A DNA stretch of 64,000 bases, taken from assembly GCA_001600095.1 (NCBI GenBank), contig BCIX01000002.1:806001-870000 (forward strand). The letters are read 5' to 3'. Each line of letters starts with the position of its first letter. Within the stretch, counting starts at the first letter, position 1. The translations under genes and the position numbers were made by a program. Below the pieces are notes generated by a model. It had not been told where the DNA came from and made no database searches. It was given only the letters and a program-made list of their open reading frames with translations. Below are positions 22,509 through 32,329 of the stretch, in pieces. This stretch comes from Bullera alba. Taxonomy: Eukaryota > Basidiomycota > Tremellomycetes > Tremellales > Bulleraceae.

Positions 22509-23456
22509 ATGTCCTCGTCTAGATTAGAGATTCTCAATGACGGAGGTGAGTGTCTTCCCGAATTGTTCTCGAATGCCGGCTGAGTCGACAAGTACAGGTC
22601 TGCGGCACGATGCTCGACGTCCGTACGAACTACGCTCCCTCTCCTCTCAGCTATCAACACATCCTTCAGCCGATGGTTCCTCCACGGTGACACAAGGTCT
22701 GACATCAATATCAGCATGTGTTTTTGGGCCTCGGGAGCCAAAGCAGAGAGCCGGCGGAAATGTGGGACACGACCGAGCGACAGTTGTTGTCGAAGTTGGA
22801 GTTGCGCCTTGGGCGGGGAGCAGAGAGGTGAAGAGAACAAGAGGCGACAAGTGGGTCTCGTTGTGACCTTCTTGATAAGTTCCAACTGACAAGACCTCAG
22901 ACGCCTGCTCGAGATCGCCGCTTCAATACGGCAGACGTTCGAACCAGTAATCATGACACATCTATATCCTCGATCTGAAATCGCCATACACATTCAGGTC
23001 CTATCAGCTGACGGAGGTACGTAGAATCTAGCATCGACTCTCCGAGAGTATGGTGCTGATCTGACATTCATAGGGATCTTGCCTACGGCCATCATCGCCA
23101 CGACATTAGCACTGATTGACGCCGGAGTGTCAATGCTGGACTACGTAACTTCAGTCTCTATCGGATTACACCTGACACAACCCTTACTCGACCTCTCGGC
23201 ACCTGAAGAGCAGGACTTGCCCACACTGGTTGTCGCAGCTCTACCCACGAATGGAAAGATCACTCTAGCGGCAATGGAGACAAGATTGCATGTCGATCGA
23301 TTCGAGGAGATGCTCAACCTCGGAGTGGAAGCCTGTGTGGTCATCAAAGCGGATTTAGAGAGGGTCGTTAAAGCGAGAACGACGCATGTGGTGGAACGGA
23401 TGGAGGCAGTCATTGCGAACGGATCCGCACTCAAGGCTGAGATGATGGAGGCTTAA
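22509..23456 (+). CDS. SKI6: RRP41/SKI6, RNase PH-like exosome core subunit
   Basis: A subunit of the six-member ring of the RNA exosome. The start MSSSRLEILNDGG continues into LRHDARRPYELRSLSSQL, the family N-terminus. Then come GSSTVTQGLTSISACVFGPR, an Arg/Glu-containing middle with VEVGVAPWAGSREVKRTRGD, PRSEIAIHIQVLSADGGILP and ALIDAGVSMLDYVTSVSIGL. The C-terminus ends KAEMMEA. Short introns were placed after LNDGG, within RGDK and in ADGG. Length (about 270 residues) is normal for the family. The ring proteins are catalytically inactive in fungi but essential for the structure. Other exosome factors in the window are MTR4 and RRP46. Confidence 0.95.
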
Positions 23457-23600
23457 GAGTGGCAGAAAATGGAACACCTGCACTTGTAACGACATAACGA
23501 CCCGTATTGCTGCTCCGCGTAGCAAAGTATAATGTATCATCACACCGAGGTCTGCGTCACAGTGCACTCTCTGTTGGTACACAGCCACAAATCTAGGCAT

Positions 23601-25625
23601 CTACTTCCTCCTGTGTAGGATAAATGTCCCTTCGTAACCCACATACTCCTGGGGCGTGAAGGTATCTCGCCATCGACCGACGAACAGGTCTCCCGAGAGC
23701 ACGTAGCCTCTGTAGATCCATTTGCCCCTGGAATCGGGCTGCACGAGGTCAGCACTGACCACACTTGTTCATCTGAATCACTCACCGCATACTCCTTGAC
23801 CAAACTGGCCATACCGTCCCAGACTCTGACTTTTCCCTTGAGGATGAAACGTCCCCAGGCAGAATGTCCCACTCCGGTTAAGAGCATCTCCAGTCCAGCG
23901 TCCTCTCCACCATCCTCCTCCGCCAAAGCCTCTTCGAGCAAATGTTCTGGCACAGCTTCATATCCTTCTAATGAATCCACCTGTTGCTGTATGGTCTCTT
24001 TCAACGTCGTAGCTTCTGCCTCGGCTGTCGCCAAGCCGGCAGATGACGACGGCGGTAGATCGGTTGGGAAACCAGCATTGGTCGCAGGACCCGTGAGTGG
24101 CAGTCCGCGTTGAGGTTCTTTCCCCTTGCCTTCGGCCACTGTGGATTCCTCCGACTCGCTCAGCTCCTCGGGCTCGCCGCGCTCGAGTCTGGCTCGCTTC
24201 GCCTCTCGATGCTTCGCCTGTAGCTCTTCCAGGGCCTTCGCCCTCTCCACTTCCTTCTTCTGCGCCCAGCTCTTCCTCCACACATACGTCTCCTGCATGC
24301 GCCAGACTTGGGCCTGCTCCCCAAACGGCCCCTCGTATAGAGCCAGACTTTGACCCGCTAGCATCTCCCTGAACGAGTCAAAATCGAAAAACGAAAAGGT
24401 CCCCTCCCAGCAGCCGTTCCAGCTGTTGTGCCAATTCGTCCTCGGCATCCCGCGACTGGTAAAAGGGTCGTGACATGCCTTCAACCGCGCAAAATCCCTG
24501 TCGTGGAGCTTTGAATCGGATATCAGATCGCGTATCGTTCCAAAGTCGTCGTCCTCGTCATCCTCCTCAGCGTCGTCGTTACTCGCGCCAACAGCGCTCG
24601 GCAGGGTATCCAGGGCGATCGGGTCCTGTCCTGTGGCGGAGAGGATTTGCTGCATGGGTGCCACCATGTCCAATTTTGCTGTGGATGTCTGGTTCTTCCT
24701 CTTGGAGAAGAACCTGAGGATCGCGGCATGGCTCAAGATTGGCGGCGAAATTTCGCATTCTTGGCCAAAGTGCTGAATCCTGGTCGTCCGAGCTTTTGGC
24801 TTCAGGTCCGCAACGAATGGGTTGGCATCTTCGGCGGGGTCGATCCCGTTCCCCAGCCGCGAAGTCGAGGAACCTTCGCCCAGAGGGAGATAGCTGATTG
24901 TCCAAGGTGCGTAACACAGCTCGTACTGCTGAGGTGCGAAGACATATGGCCGCAAGACGAATAACCGTTCGTCTCGAAGCTCTGCCGGCTCATCATCGTC
25001 CCCCCGATACCCACTGAGTAGCCATGCAATCCACATGATCAGCGATCGACCCTCCGTCTCGGCCGGATAACCAGGTTCGAGAGCGGCGGCGAGCAGGTGT
25101 TGTTTGTGGTATAGCTGTAGGAACGTCGGTAGGTACAGCAGACCAGATGGTGACACCAGATGCCGGATATTCTTCCCGTCTAGAGTGACATCAGCACGAA
25201 GCACATCCTCAAAAAACGAAGGACTCGCCATTCTCAATCAGCATGATGTAGATGACCCATAGGTCCTCATTCCTGACGTCGCTGACATCCTCGGCGGCAC
25301 ACATTGCCCGTAATCGATCGAGAGCCATCACTCGTGTTCGGAGCTCGGTCGTGATAGCTGCTGCTGTCACCATGTCTCTGATACTGCTATCATCCCGCTT
25401 GCGGTGCTTGCTGCCGCTGCCAGAATTGGTCAGCCGGCGTTCCGCGGCTTCGAGGTCGAACGACGCTTCGAATACATTGGCGTATAGCCGGGGATTTGTT
25501 TGAGGCGAACATGCCGTGTGCATCGCCTTGCATGACTGGAGGAGCGATACAGGTGGCCGGAGAGTTTCCTTTGCCAGTTGCAGCGCAATATGCGACACCA
25601 ATTCTGGTGGTATCGTATTGAGCAT
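23601..25625 (-). CDS. F-box domain protein with an apparent 1-nt frameshift
   Basis: The N-terminus MLNTIPPELVSHIALQLAKE plus SLLQSCKAMH looks like an F-box, the SKP1-binding module of SCF ubiquitin ligases. The remainder resembles a fungal F-box family: DVRNEDLWVIYIMLIENGES, then DVLRADVTLDGKN, LPTFLQLYHKQHLL, NSWNGCWEGTFSFFDFDSF, GRFILKGKVRVWDGM and, after the last intron, KWIYRGYVLSGDLFVGRWRD. The two halves are in different frames at a six-T run (six A on the plus strand, 25211-25216). With five T the frame continues ESFVFEDVL. No intron with good signals rescues the join. This is either a sequencing or assembly error or a real mutation. The substrate is unknown. Confidence 0.75.
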
Positions 25626-27053
25626 CGTGGTTCTGCGGATGCCGATGCGATGGAGTCGCTGTTGTCCTCCGGCTATTCCTTTTGCCTTCTTTTTGGAGCC
25701 GTGGTCACGATTCCCTCCCCCAGGCGGTATCTCTCAGGCGTGATCTTGAGGTAGGCGAGTGAATGAAGCAGACACGACACGAATGCTGATGATACGTGGA
25801 GATGAGATCACAATACCGTCTGTTCCACTGGTTCATCACTCGCGATGAGCCGGAATTCATTGCCCTCGGCAGCCCTCGGCCTTCCCTCGGCGATCTCGTA
25901 ATTCGGAACGTAATGGACGGAATCAAACTCATCCTCCGCAACCCTCGGACCATTAGCGTCGAATTCGCCGGTGACTAACCACAGTCAGCCGTCAGCCGTC
26001 AAAATGTCGTCTGCCTGTCGGACCAACTTGTGCTAAATGCTCCACTCCTCTGCCATTATACCCAGGACACATCAGGCTAGAGCGGTAAGCTACGCAGTAT
26101 CTCAAGACGAACGCCAATCTCGAACACTCTCCTGTAATCGACTTTCCAATGATCCGCCATCACCGATCGCGGAGTTGCGAAGCTCCGCGAAGTGGAACGG
26201 CTTCAACGTGACTCAGGGACCGCACAATGGCCGCAACGACTCCGAAACGTTGACGAGACCTGAGGGAAACCTGTTCTGGTCACGCTTGGTAACGTTCGCA
26301 TTGATGGTCTCTGATCTTCTCCCATCGTCTCCGGTCGTTCAGTCTTGGCGGGGGCTCCGGGAAGCTCCGGACCTCGGCAGACTCGGACAAAGTAATTTAT
26401 ACCTGTGGACGATCCCAGGACCTGAGCTTCGAGCTTCAAGAGCTTATCGACGGATGCCATGGTCATGAGGAAGCTGATAAGGTCCATGAAGGTCCGTGAC
26501 AATAGCGAGCCTTCATAATTTATGCCTGCTCGTCAAATCTCCCGGCTCCTCACCATCATCAGCCGTGACATCCCGCAGTTTTCCGCCCGCTCATCTGTCG
26601 CGCAAGGTCAGGACTGATCTCTCGAGCCTGGTGCCCTGACATCGGCAGCAGAACTTGTCACGACCCCGTCATTGATCATCCATTGGGAGTCTGGGACCTT
26701 TTGGAATGGCGTCACAGGGTATCCACGGAAACGCACGGCAGCGTTTTCGGAACTCCGAACTGGAAGAGAACCTTGTCTGAGGTCTTGAGGGAATGTACGA
26801 GTCACCTGATCAGAGTCGTTCGATGAGAGCTAGGCGCAACGCATGACCCCAGTTGTCCGCCTTCCTCACTGCCGGGCGAAACAGCGGGGACTGTGTCGGG
26901 CTGGGGTTGACCCAGGAATACGAGTCGTCAGGTCCTCTGATCACATTCATTCCCGCACTTCGACGACTAGCGCTTGTCCTCCCACTCGTTCACTCATACC
27001 CTCACTAGAGACTATCGACTGTATCACAAAGCGACATCTGAATGATAACCTAA
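25626..27053. other. 1.4-kb gap without a convincing gene
   Basis: The longest unexplained stretch in the window. It holds the F-box gene promoter, a perfect 8-bp-stem hairpin (26167-26190), and two plus-strand open frames with ATG starts (25802-25978, 58 codons; 26037-26468, 143 codons) that show no recognisable motif. I found no tRNA B-box or other RNA-gene signature. Confidence 0.5.
26167..26190. repeat. perfect inverted repeat, 8-bp stem and 8-nt loop
   Basis: TCGCGGAG, an 8-nt spacer and CTCCGCGA form a GC-rich hairpin in the intergenic gap. It could be a transcriptional or RNA structure, or chance. Confidence 0.6.
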
Positions 27054-27365
27054 TCAGCTCTGTGATCCAGTGGAGGATTTAGAGAGATGGGTGCGGAAGT
27101 CGACGTCGTGTCCGCGGAGGAGCTGATCGGCTTCGACTTTCCACGACGTAAGGTCGGCCGAGGATCTCTCTAGCTCCGAGAGTCTCCGTATCATGTGGCT
27201 GATGGCCTCCGCAGTGTCTTTGTCGACGCCTCTGCATTTCAACATCGTCATCTGATTCCTCAGCCAGCCTTTGTTGGCCACTAGGGAACCAGCGGATGAT
27301 TGGCCAGAGGGGGTCTGACTACTACCGATGCTGTTCAGGTCTTGAGATTGGCTGGAGGACGACAT
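27054..27365 (-). CDS. unrecognised small protein, 103-104 residues
   Basis: A single open frame from the ATG at 27365. The N-terminal 35 residues are Ser/Gln/Gly-rich and disordered. The remainder looks like a helical pair: NKGWLRNQMTMLKCRGVDKD, then AEAISHMIRRLSELERSSAD and SWKVEADQLLRGHDVDF. The heptad-like pattern suggests a short coiled-coil subunit of a larger complex. I cannot name it. It is isolated, with 1.4 kb of empty sequence downstream and about 0.8 kb upstream, which strengthens the case for a real gene. Confidence 0.6.
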   Translation of the reverse strand: MSSSSQSQDLNSIGSSQTPSGQSSAGSLVANKGWLRNQMTMLKCRGVDKDTAEAISHMIRRLSELERSSADLTSWKVEADQLLRGHDVDFRTHLSKSSTGSQS

Positions 27366-28136
27366 TGGCAATTGAAGTGATGAAAGTGATTGCTAGTGAG
27401 TTGGGAGGGGGGTTCTTTGATTCAATGAGACGGGAATCCGGGAGGAGAGGGTTATAACAATACTTATATTGATTGCCCAGACTGCTGCAGTCGCGCAAGT
27501 CTCCTTGCTTTGATTTAGCTTACAGCAAAGGATCGTTCGAGAACGATGTGCGGTCTTGTCGTCTTGACGTTCCATAGAGCTTTTGCGGCAGCACCGATGA
27601 ACGGATAGCGTTCTCGCGATCAGTCGCCGATTGTCGCACTACCCGCGATCCCCACTCAGCACGCTAGCCTCTGAAACCAGCCCGTTTCGCACTGTATTCT
27701 TCCTTTCGAAGCGCAAGTAGCGACTGGCGGCGACGGGTGTAGCGTCTCGCATCTTGGATTCTTGAGCATGTGAGAGTCGTAAGCTCAGCTCGCACACCGT
27801 TGACGATTTGACGCTAGTGGACCATTTGTGCTGAATGCTGATCAGTGATTCAGTATCACGTTTCTCAAGTATATCCGTCGCCTCTAGCAGGCTGCGAAAG
27901 ACCAGTGGCGAGTTGCTTGCAAGTCGGACAGCACTTTGGCGCGAACCATTCCAGTCCGGACGACATGGGTCTATTCAGTTCAGTCGTATGACCGATGGTT
28001 GGCACTGCAGCGGCCTGGTCGACTTCACCATGATGCAACGCAGCCTCATTTACAAGCTTGCATGTCGATGTTGAATGACGACCCACTCGGGACGATGCAC
28101 CTTTTCGTCTTTCGTCTATCCCAACATGAAAAGTCA
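27366..28136. other. intergenic between small orphan and delta-COP
   Basis: About 770 bp carrying the promoter of the small orphan and the 3' UTR of delta-COP. I see no coding exon, RNA gene or repeat. Confidence 0.4.
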
Positions 28137-29955
28137 TCAAATGATCTCGTACCTGTCCACCGTAAGTATCTTCTCTTGCGAGAAAGATTCCTCTCCGCCC
28201 TCAACCAACGTTGCCTTGGCGACCTAGAGCACAGCGTCAGCGCGGGGTCGTTATCGATCTGCAAAGTATGACTCACATCGACATTTGCCAAAGAGCCAGC
28301 TGCGACAAAGCCCACGTTGACGGGGAAGAAGGCATCGGCGTCGCCATCGCATCGGAACTCCAGACTACCGCTCGAGTTCTCAGCATCGACAGTGTCAATG
28401 GTCCAGATGAACGCATTGCGTTCCGCTCTCCAGTCGGCATCTCCAGTGACGGAGGGTAGTGAGTTGGCAGGGATGGGAATTGAAATGACGACATTGCGGA
28501 GCGTGAGATGCGAGGCCTCGAGCTCGTACTCGACGGCCACGTCGGACGTGCCATCTCCTCTAGGCTGAGGCCAGCATGTGACTGCATAGCGTCAGCGAAA
28601 ACATCAGGAGCATATTGTAATTATGCTTACTGGATAGAGGAACGTTGCTCTCGTCTTTCGAGGTCATACGCCATCTGAGCACACCCAGACCCTGGCCGAC
28701 TGGGAAGCTCCTACTCGAATCTTTCAAGGCGATGACCTTCTCTCCAGCTCCGAATTTGGCCACGTTAGGATGCTGCTTGAACTGGAGATCCGAGTAGTTG
28801 TTGGGTGCCAGGCTCAAGCGTAGTTTGGCAAGAGCAGCATCCGACACGCGTAGATCTAAGTCTCCCTTTAACTCGAACGACTCGACACCGCCGTCCCTCA
28901 GCATCGATATCGAAAGCTGCTCCTTGATCGTGACGTGAATACTGAGATGGGATCAGCATTGGTGTACCACGATTGAGCCTGTACTCACCTCTCCTGCTCA
29001 ACCTTGTCCAGAACATCCGCCGACACCTCTACAGCCTCGACCTGTGGCTCGGGTTCTGGCGCAGCGACAGGCTCTGGCTCGATATCCTGCTCTCCTCCAA
29101 GTAGCGAAGACAGCTCGGACTGCTTGCCCTTTTTGCCCAGCTTCATGCCTGAACCCTTGAACGCGGGCTTGCTCGCTGTGACGGCCGGACCGGGTGTTCT
29201 GTACTCGTGTACGGCAGGTGTTGGGGCCTCATAACGTGGTGCTGGCGAGTATCCTCCGGCCATACCGCCCATCGACGAAGGTACACCCTGTGCACGCTTC
29301 ATCTGCTCTCGTCTTTGCATCTCCAATTGCTTTGCCCGACGCTTGAGTTCCTCCTTGGCTTCGGCTTCCTTGTTCCTTGCGATGATTTCCTGGATCTTCT
29401 CCTCGTGCGACTCTCCCTCCAAGACGTTCCTGACTTGGGACAGGGACACACTCTCCTTGTAGCCGAGAGAGACGACCTCGTCGAAGGCGCATAAGAGGTC
29501 GAACGAGTGATGGAGGATGGCGGGTTCCGACATTGCTGGGGTCAAAGATGAGATGAGTCGGACGAGCAGGGACAGAGTGGCTAGGTCCTGAGATCCTTTC
29601 AGTTTGACATACGGTCAGATCAAGTGCGCACTCACCTGGAGGATATTGGAACTCTTGTTGGTGATGAGCAAGACGTATAGCTCTTCGAATGGCTGATAGA
29701 CGAATCTGACATCTGCCGTCTCTACCGTGGTGTGTTGCGAGTTGACAGGGATGAGTTTTGGGAAGGAAGCAAGTAGTCCGTCCACTCTAGACCGTGGCAT
29801 TGCTCGGAACTGCCTAGAGAGGAGCGCTGGAATCACTATCAGCTGGGTGACCTCGAGTTGTAAGTCGTCACCCACGTTTCCCACTCCTCGTGCAGATTGA
29901 AGCGGCAAGGACGACCTGACCATTAGCGATAAGCTCTAGCCTTATCACTCACCAT
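28137..29955 (-). CDS. RET2: coatomer subunit delta (RET2/ARCN1)
   Basis: Delta-COP is part of the COPI coat that retrieves proteins from Golgi to ER. The spliced N-terminus reads M, then [13 protein letters not shown], then [20 protein letters not shown], followed by [20 protein letters not shown]: the longin-type domain. SLVRLI-like and [20 protein letters not shown] follow, then a charged helix and a low-complexity linker (about 29000-29290). The C-terminal mu-homology domain begins [20 protein letters not shown] and ends [10 protein letters not shown] ... RYEII after the last intron. The first coding exon is only the ATG (29955-29953). The stop is TGA at 28139-28137. It is divergent from the TAF-like gene, with 290 bp between starts. 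Confidence 0.93.
29953..29955 (-). other. RET2: start-codon-only first coding exon of delta-COP
   Basis: ATG is followed directly by GTGAGTG, a 37-nt intron (29952-29916), then a 40-nt second exon (29915-29876). Reading on from any downstream ATG gives the wrong frame (MVRSSLP), whereas the spliced form gives the family start MVVLAAS. Confidence 0.8.
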
Positions 29956-30245
29956 ATTGCGGAGCTCTTCCTGTATGTGTACTGTGCTTCAAACCATCAA
30001 CATGTCCCTCCTCGTCGACGTATCGCGTCTCTGTGACGGGGTGAGTGCTGCCAGCCTGGCGCGCGTGCGGATGTGAGCGGATATCACCGAAAAACACCGA
30101 ATGTGGCACCCACGCGACTGGCACCCGATCACCTTGCGCTTCATGTTGTGTCCTCGCCTCTTGGATCTTTGCTCGTCCGAGTCGACTTGTAACTCGTCTC
30201 GACATCGCATACATGACCCATCGCTCAAAAAAGTAGACCTGCACC

Positions 30246-32147
30246 ATGAGCTCGGCGTCGGCACCATCCCCCGACGCCGTGTTGCACCTCGCGGCGCTGC
30301 ACACTCTGGCACAAACGGGATTCGCCTCGACCTCTCAAGCAGCTTCGCTGGCCTTGTCGACGACAATGGCGAGGTATCTACGACTGGTGGCAACGACCTG
30401 CTCAGAGCGCGCAGCTCAGGCTGGGAGGAGCAAAGTCGCTGGAATAGACGTGGTCCAAGCTCTGGAGGATCTAGGAGTCGGAGGCGTGTCAGACTTGCAC
30501 GAATGGACAGTCGGCTTGGAGAAGGAAGTCAGCCTGACTGCGCCGGGGCTGGAGGGCCTCCAGGCCGGTCTGAGAGATGGCAGAAGCGCGGAAGAGTACA
30601 TAGCCGAGCTCAGGCTAGTGGACAAGGAGACTTTTCCCGCCCAGGACGAAGAATCAGGTGGAGAGGAGGAAGCAGAAGAAAAGATGGTTGTGGACGAGGC
30701 GTCGGACAGCGCGGGCGTCAAGGTGGAAAAGGCTACACCAGAACCGACATGGATACGACCTCAGTCTCCTGATTTCAGTTGGCTACCGCCAAAACCAGGT
30801 TTGGAACCCGAACAAGCTGCTTCTGCGCCTATCACCGAGCGCGCAGCTGCTGACCAGCCACAACACATCGCCCTCGCCGAGCCTCTATCCATCATCGACC
30901 GATATCGCAGGAGGATCCCTTTCTCGCAGAGTCAGCTGTCCACGGCTAGATCGTTCGCCGACCCTCCTCGTCCCGCGCAAGATCCAGCCATCCCACCTAC
31001 GACTACCTCCTTCCCGGCATTGGTCCGAGCTTTTGAGAAGACTCAAGGTGAACCTTCCATCAATCTCCGCCAGACTCATCTTCGTCTCCAAGCTACAGAG
31101 CTCCTTCGCCGTGTCATTGCCCCGCCGGACCAGACGATACCCCTCGATACACTCGTCACTCCGATCCCACCTCCTCGCTCGACACCCATTGTCGCTTCAT
31201 ATCGCTCAGCCGAATCGCCTGCCAATCTCATTCCGCTCAATCCTGACCCGCGAGGGGGTCTTCTATCATCCTTGGTCCATCACATGCAGTCTCCGTACCT
31301 CCCGCCAGATCTGCGGGATCGTCTGACCAGCATTCGATCGCCTCTGGTGCAGAACGACGAGCAAGGCAATCCGATCTTCTACGGTGAACCAGTCCAAGGT
31401 CCCTCGGCCGCCGCACTGGCCCGAGCACGGGGCAAACCAAACGAGGCGGAGAATGCGGATGAAGGCCTGTTGAGATACACATGGGACAGCGGACCGCGAG
31501 GCAAGAAAAGGTGGTCCGAACCTGGCCTTCCCGAGGGGCGAAAAGTCGTGCAGAGTGGTCAAGGAGAACTCAAGCCTAGAGTGCCTGCTGGCGCCAAAGG
31601 ATTCGTCACCACCGAGGCGGTTAGCACACCCGGAGGCGCCCCCGGCAAAATCCGTCTTCGTCCAATGTCGCGAGCCGATGGCAGCATCAGTCCCGGTGCT
31701 CAGCCTAGTCCCTCGAATCCGACCACTCCGTCATTCACTCTCAACCTGTCCAAAGAGCCCTCTCTGCCCAGTCCTGGCGCTCAAACCAACGGTCATACTG
31801 CTCAAGCCGTCAATGGTTCGACCGACAGTACTGCTGAAGCGACAGCCAAGCCTTTTAAAATCAAGCTTGGGTTCAAGCGCGACGGCGGAACGCCATCATC
31901 GAGCCTACCGGGAACACCGTTGAATGGTCCAACAACACCAGTAGATGCACCTGGCTCAATGGGCCCTCCCCTTCGTCGAGTGTCAATCTCCAAGGTCAAA
32001 ACTCCCAACGAGGCGCCTTTTCAACCCCCAAAACCAGTCTTGTCGCTCAAGTTTGGGAAGCCCGCTACAGCAATCAAAGAAGAATCTGGGACGCCGAATG
32101 GCAGGAGTCAGAACGATCAGAAGGGATATGGACGGAACGGACACTGA
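30246..32147 (+). CDS. histone-fold (BTP domain) protein, probable TFIID subunit of TAF3/TAF8 type
   Basis: A single-exon frame of 633 residues. The first 90 or so residues form a Bromo_TP histone fold: LHLAALHTLAQTGFASTSQA, MARYLRLVATTCSERAAQAG and GIDVVQALEDLGVGGVSDLH. A short acidic linker leads to PTWIRPQSPDFSWLPPKPG, which resembles the segment after the histone fold in TAF8. The rest is Pro/Ser-rich with repeated KIRLRP, KIKLGFKR and LSLKFGKP basic patches, consistent with nuclear chromatin-associated disorder. TAF3 and TAF8 share this fold and cannot be told apart here. No PHD finger is seen, which argues against a metazoan-like TAF3. Confidence 0.75.
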   Translation: MSSASAPSPDAVLHLAALHTLAQTGFASTSQAASLALSTTMARYLRLVATTCSERAAQAGRSKVAGIDVVQALEDLGVGGVSDLHEWTVGLEKEVSLTAPGLEGLQAGLRDGRSAEEYIAELRLVDKETFPAQDEESGGEEEAEEKMVVDEASDSAGVKVEKATPEPTWIRPQSPDFSWLPPKPGLEPEQAASAPITERAAADQPQHIALAEPLSIIDRYRRRIPFSQSQLSTARSFADPPRPAQDPAIPPTTTSFPALVRAFEKTQGEPSINLRQTHLRLQATELLRRVIAPPDQTIPLDTLVTPIPPPRSTPIVASYRSAESPANLIPLNPDPRGGLLSSLVHHMQSPYLPPDLRDRLTSIRSPLVQNDEQGNPIFYGEPVQGPSAAALARARGKPNEAENADEGLLRYTWDSGPRGKKRWSEPGLPEGRKVVQSGQGELKPRVPAGAKGFVTTEAVSTPGGAPGKIRLRPMSRADGSISPGAQPSPSNPTTPSFTLNLSKEPSLPSPGAQTNGHTAQAVNGSTDSTAEATAKPFKIKLGFKRDGGTPSSSLPGTPLNGPTTPVDAPGSMGPPLRRVSISKVKTPNEAPFQPPKPVLSLKFGKPATAIKEESGTPNGRSQNDQKGYGRNGH

Positions 32148-32329
32148 TTAGAGTCGATGGAGCTCATTTCATCGTTTGTACATGACATGACGACACGTGT
32201 ACTCGTACTTCGTGGCCATTGAAGGGGAAACATTGTGCAATGCGTTGCATCAAGCCTATTGACACGCAACTGTACAATGGCAGACCAACTTCTCTTCTTC
32301 TTGGCTTCTTCTCACTATCTCTTCAGAGG

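Noticed and set aside
26037..26468. 143-codon plus-strand frame in the 1.4-kb gap
   Set aside because: It has an ATG but no recognisable motif and biased composition. Kept only as a possibility in the findings.
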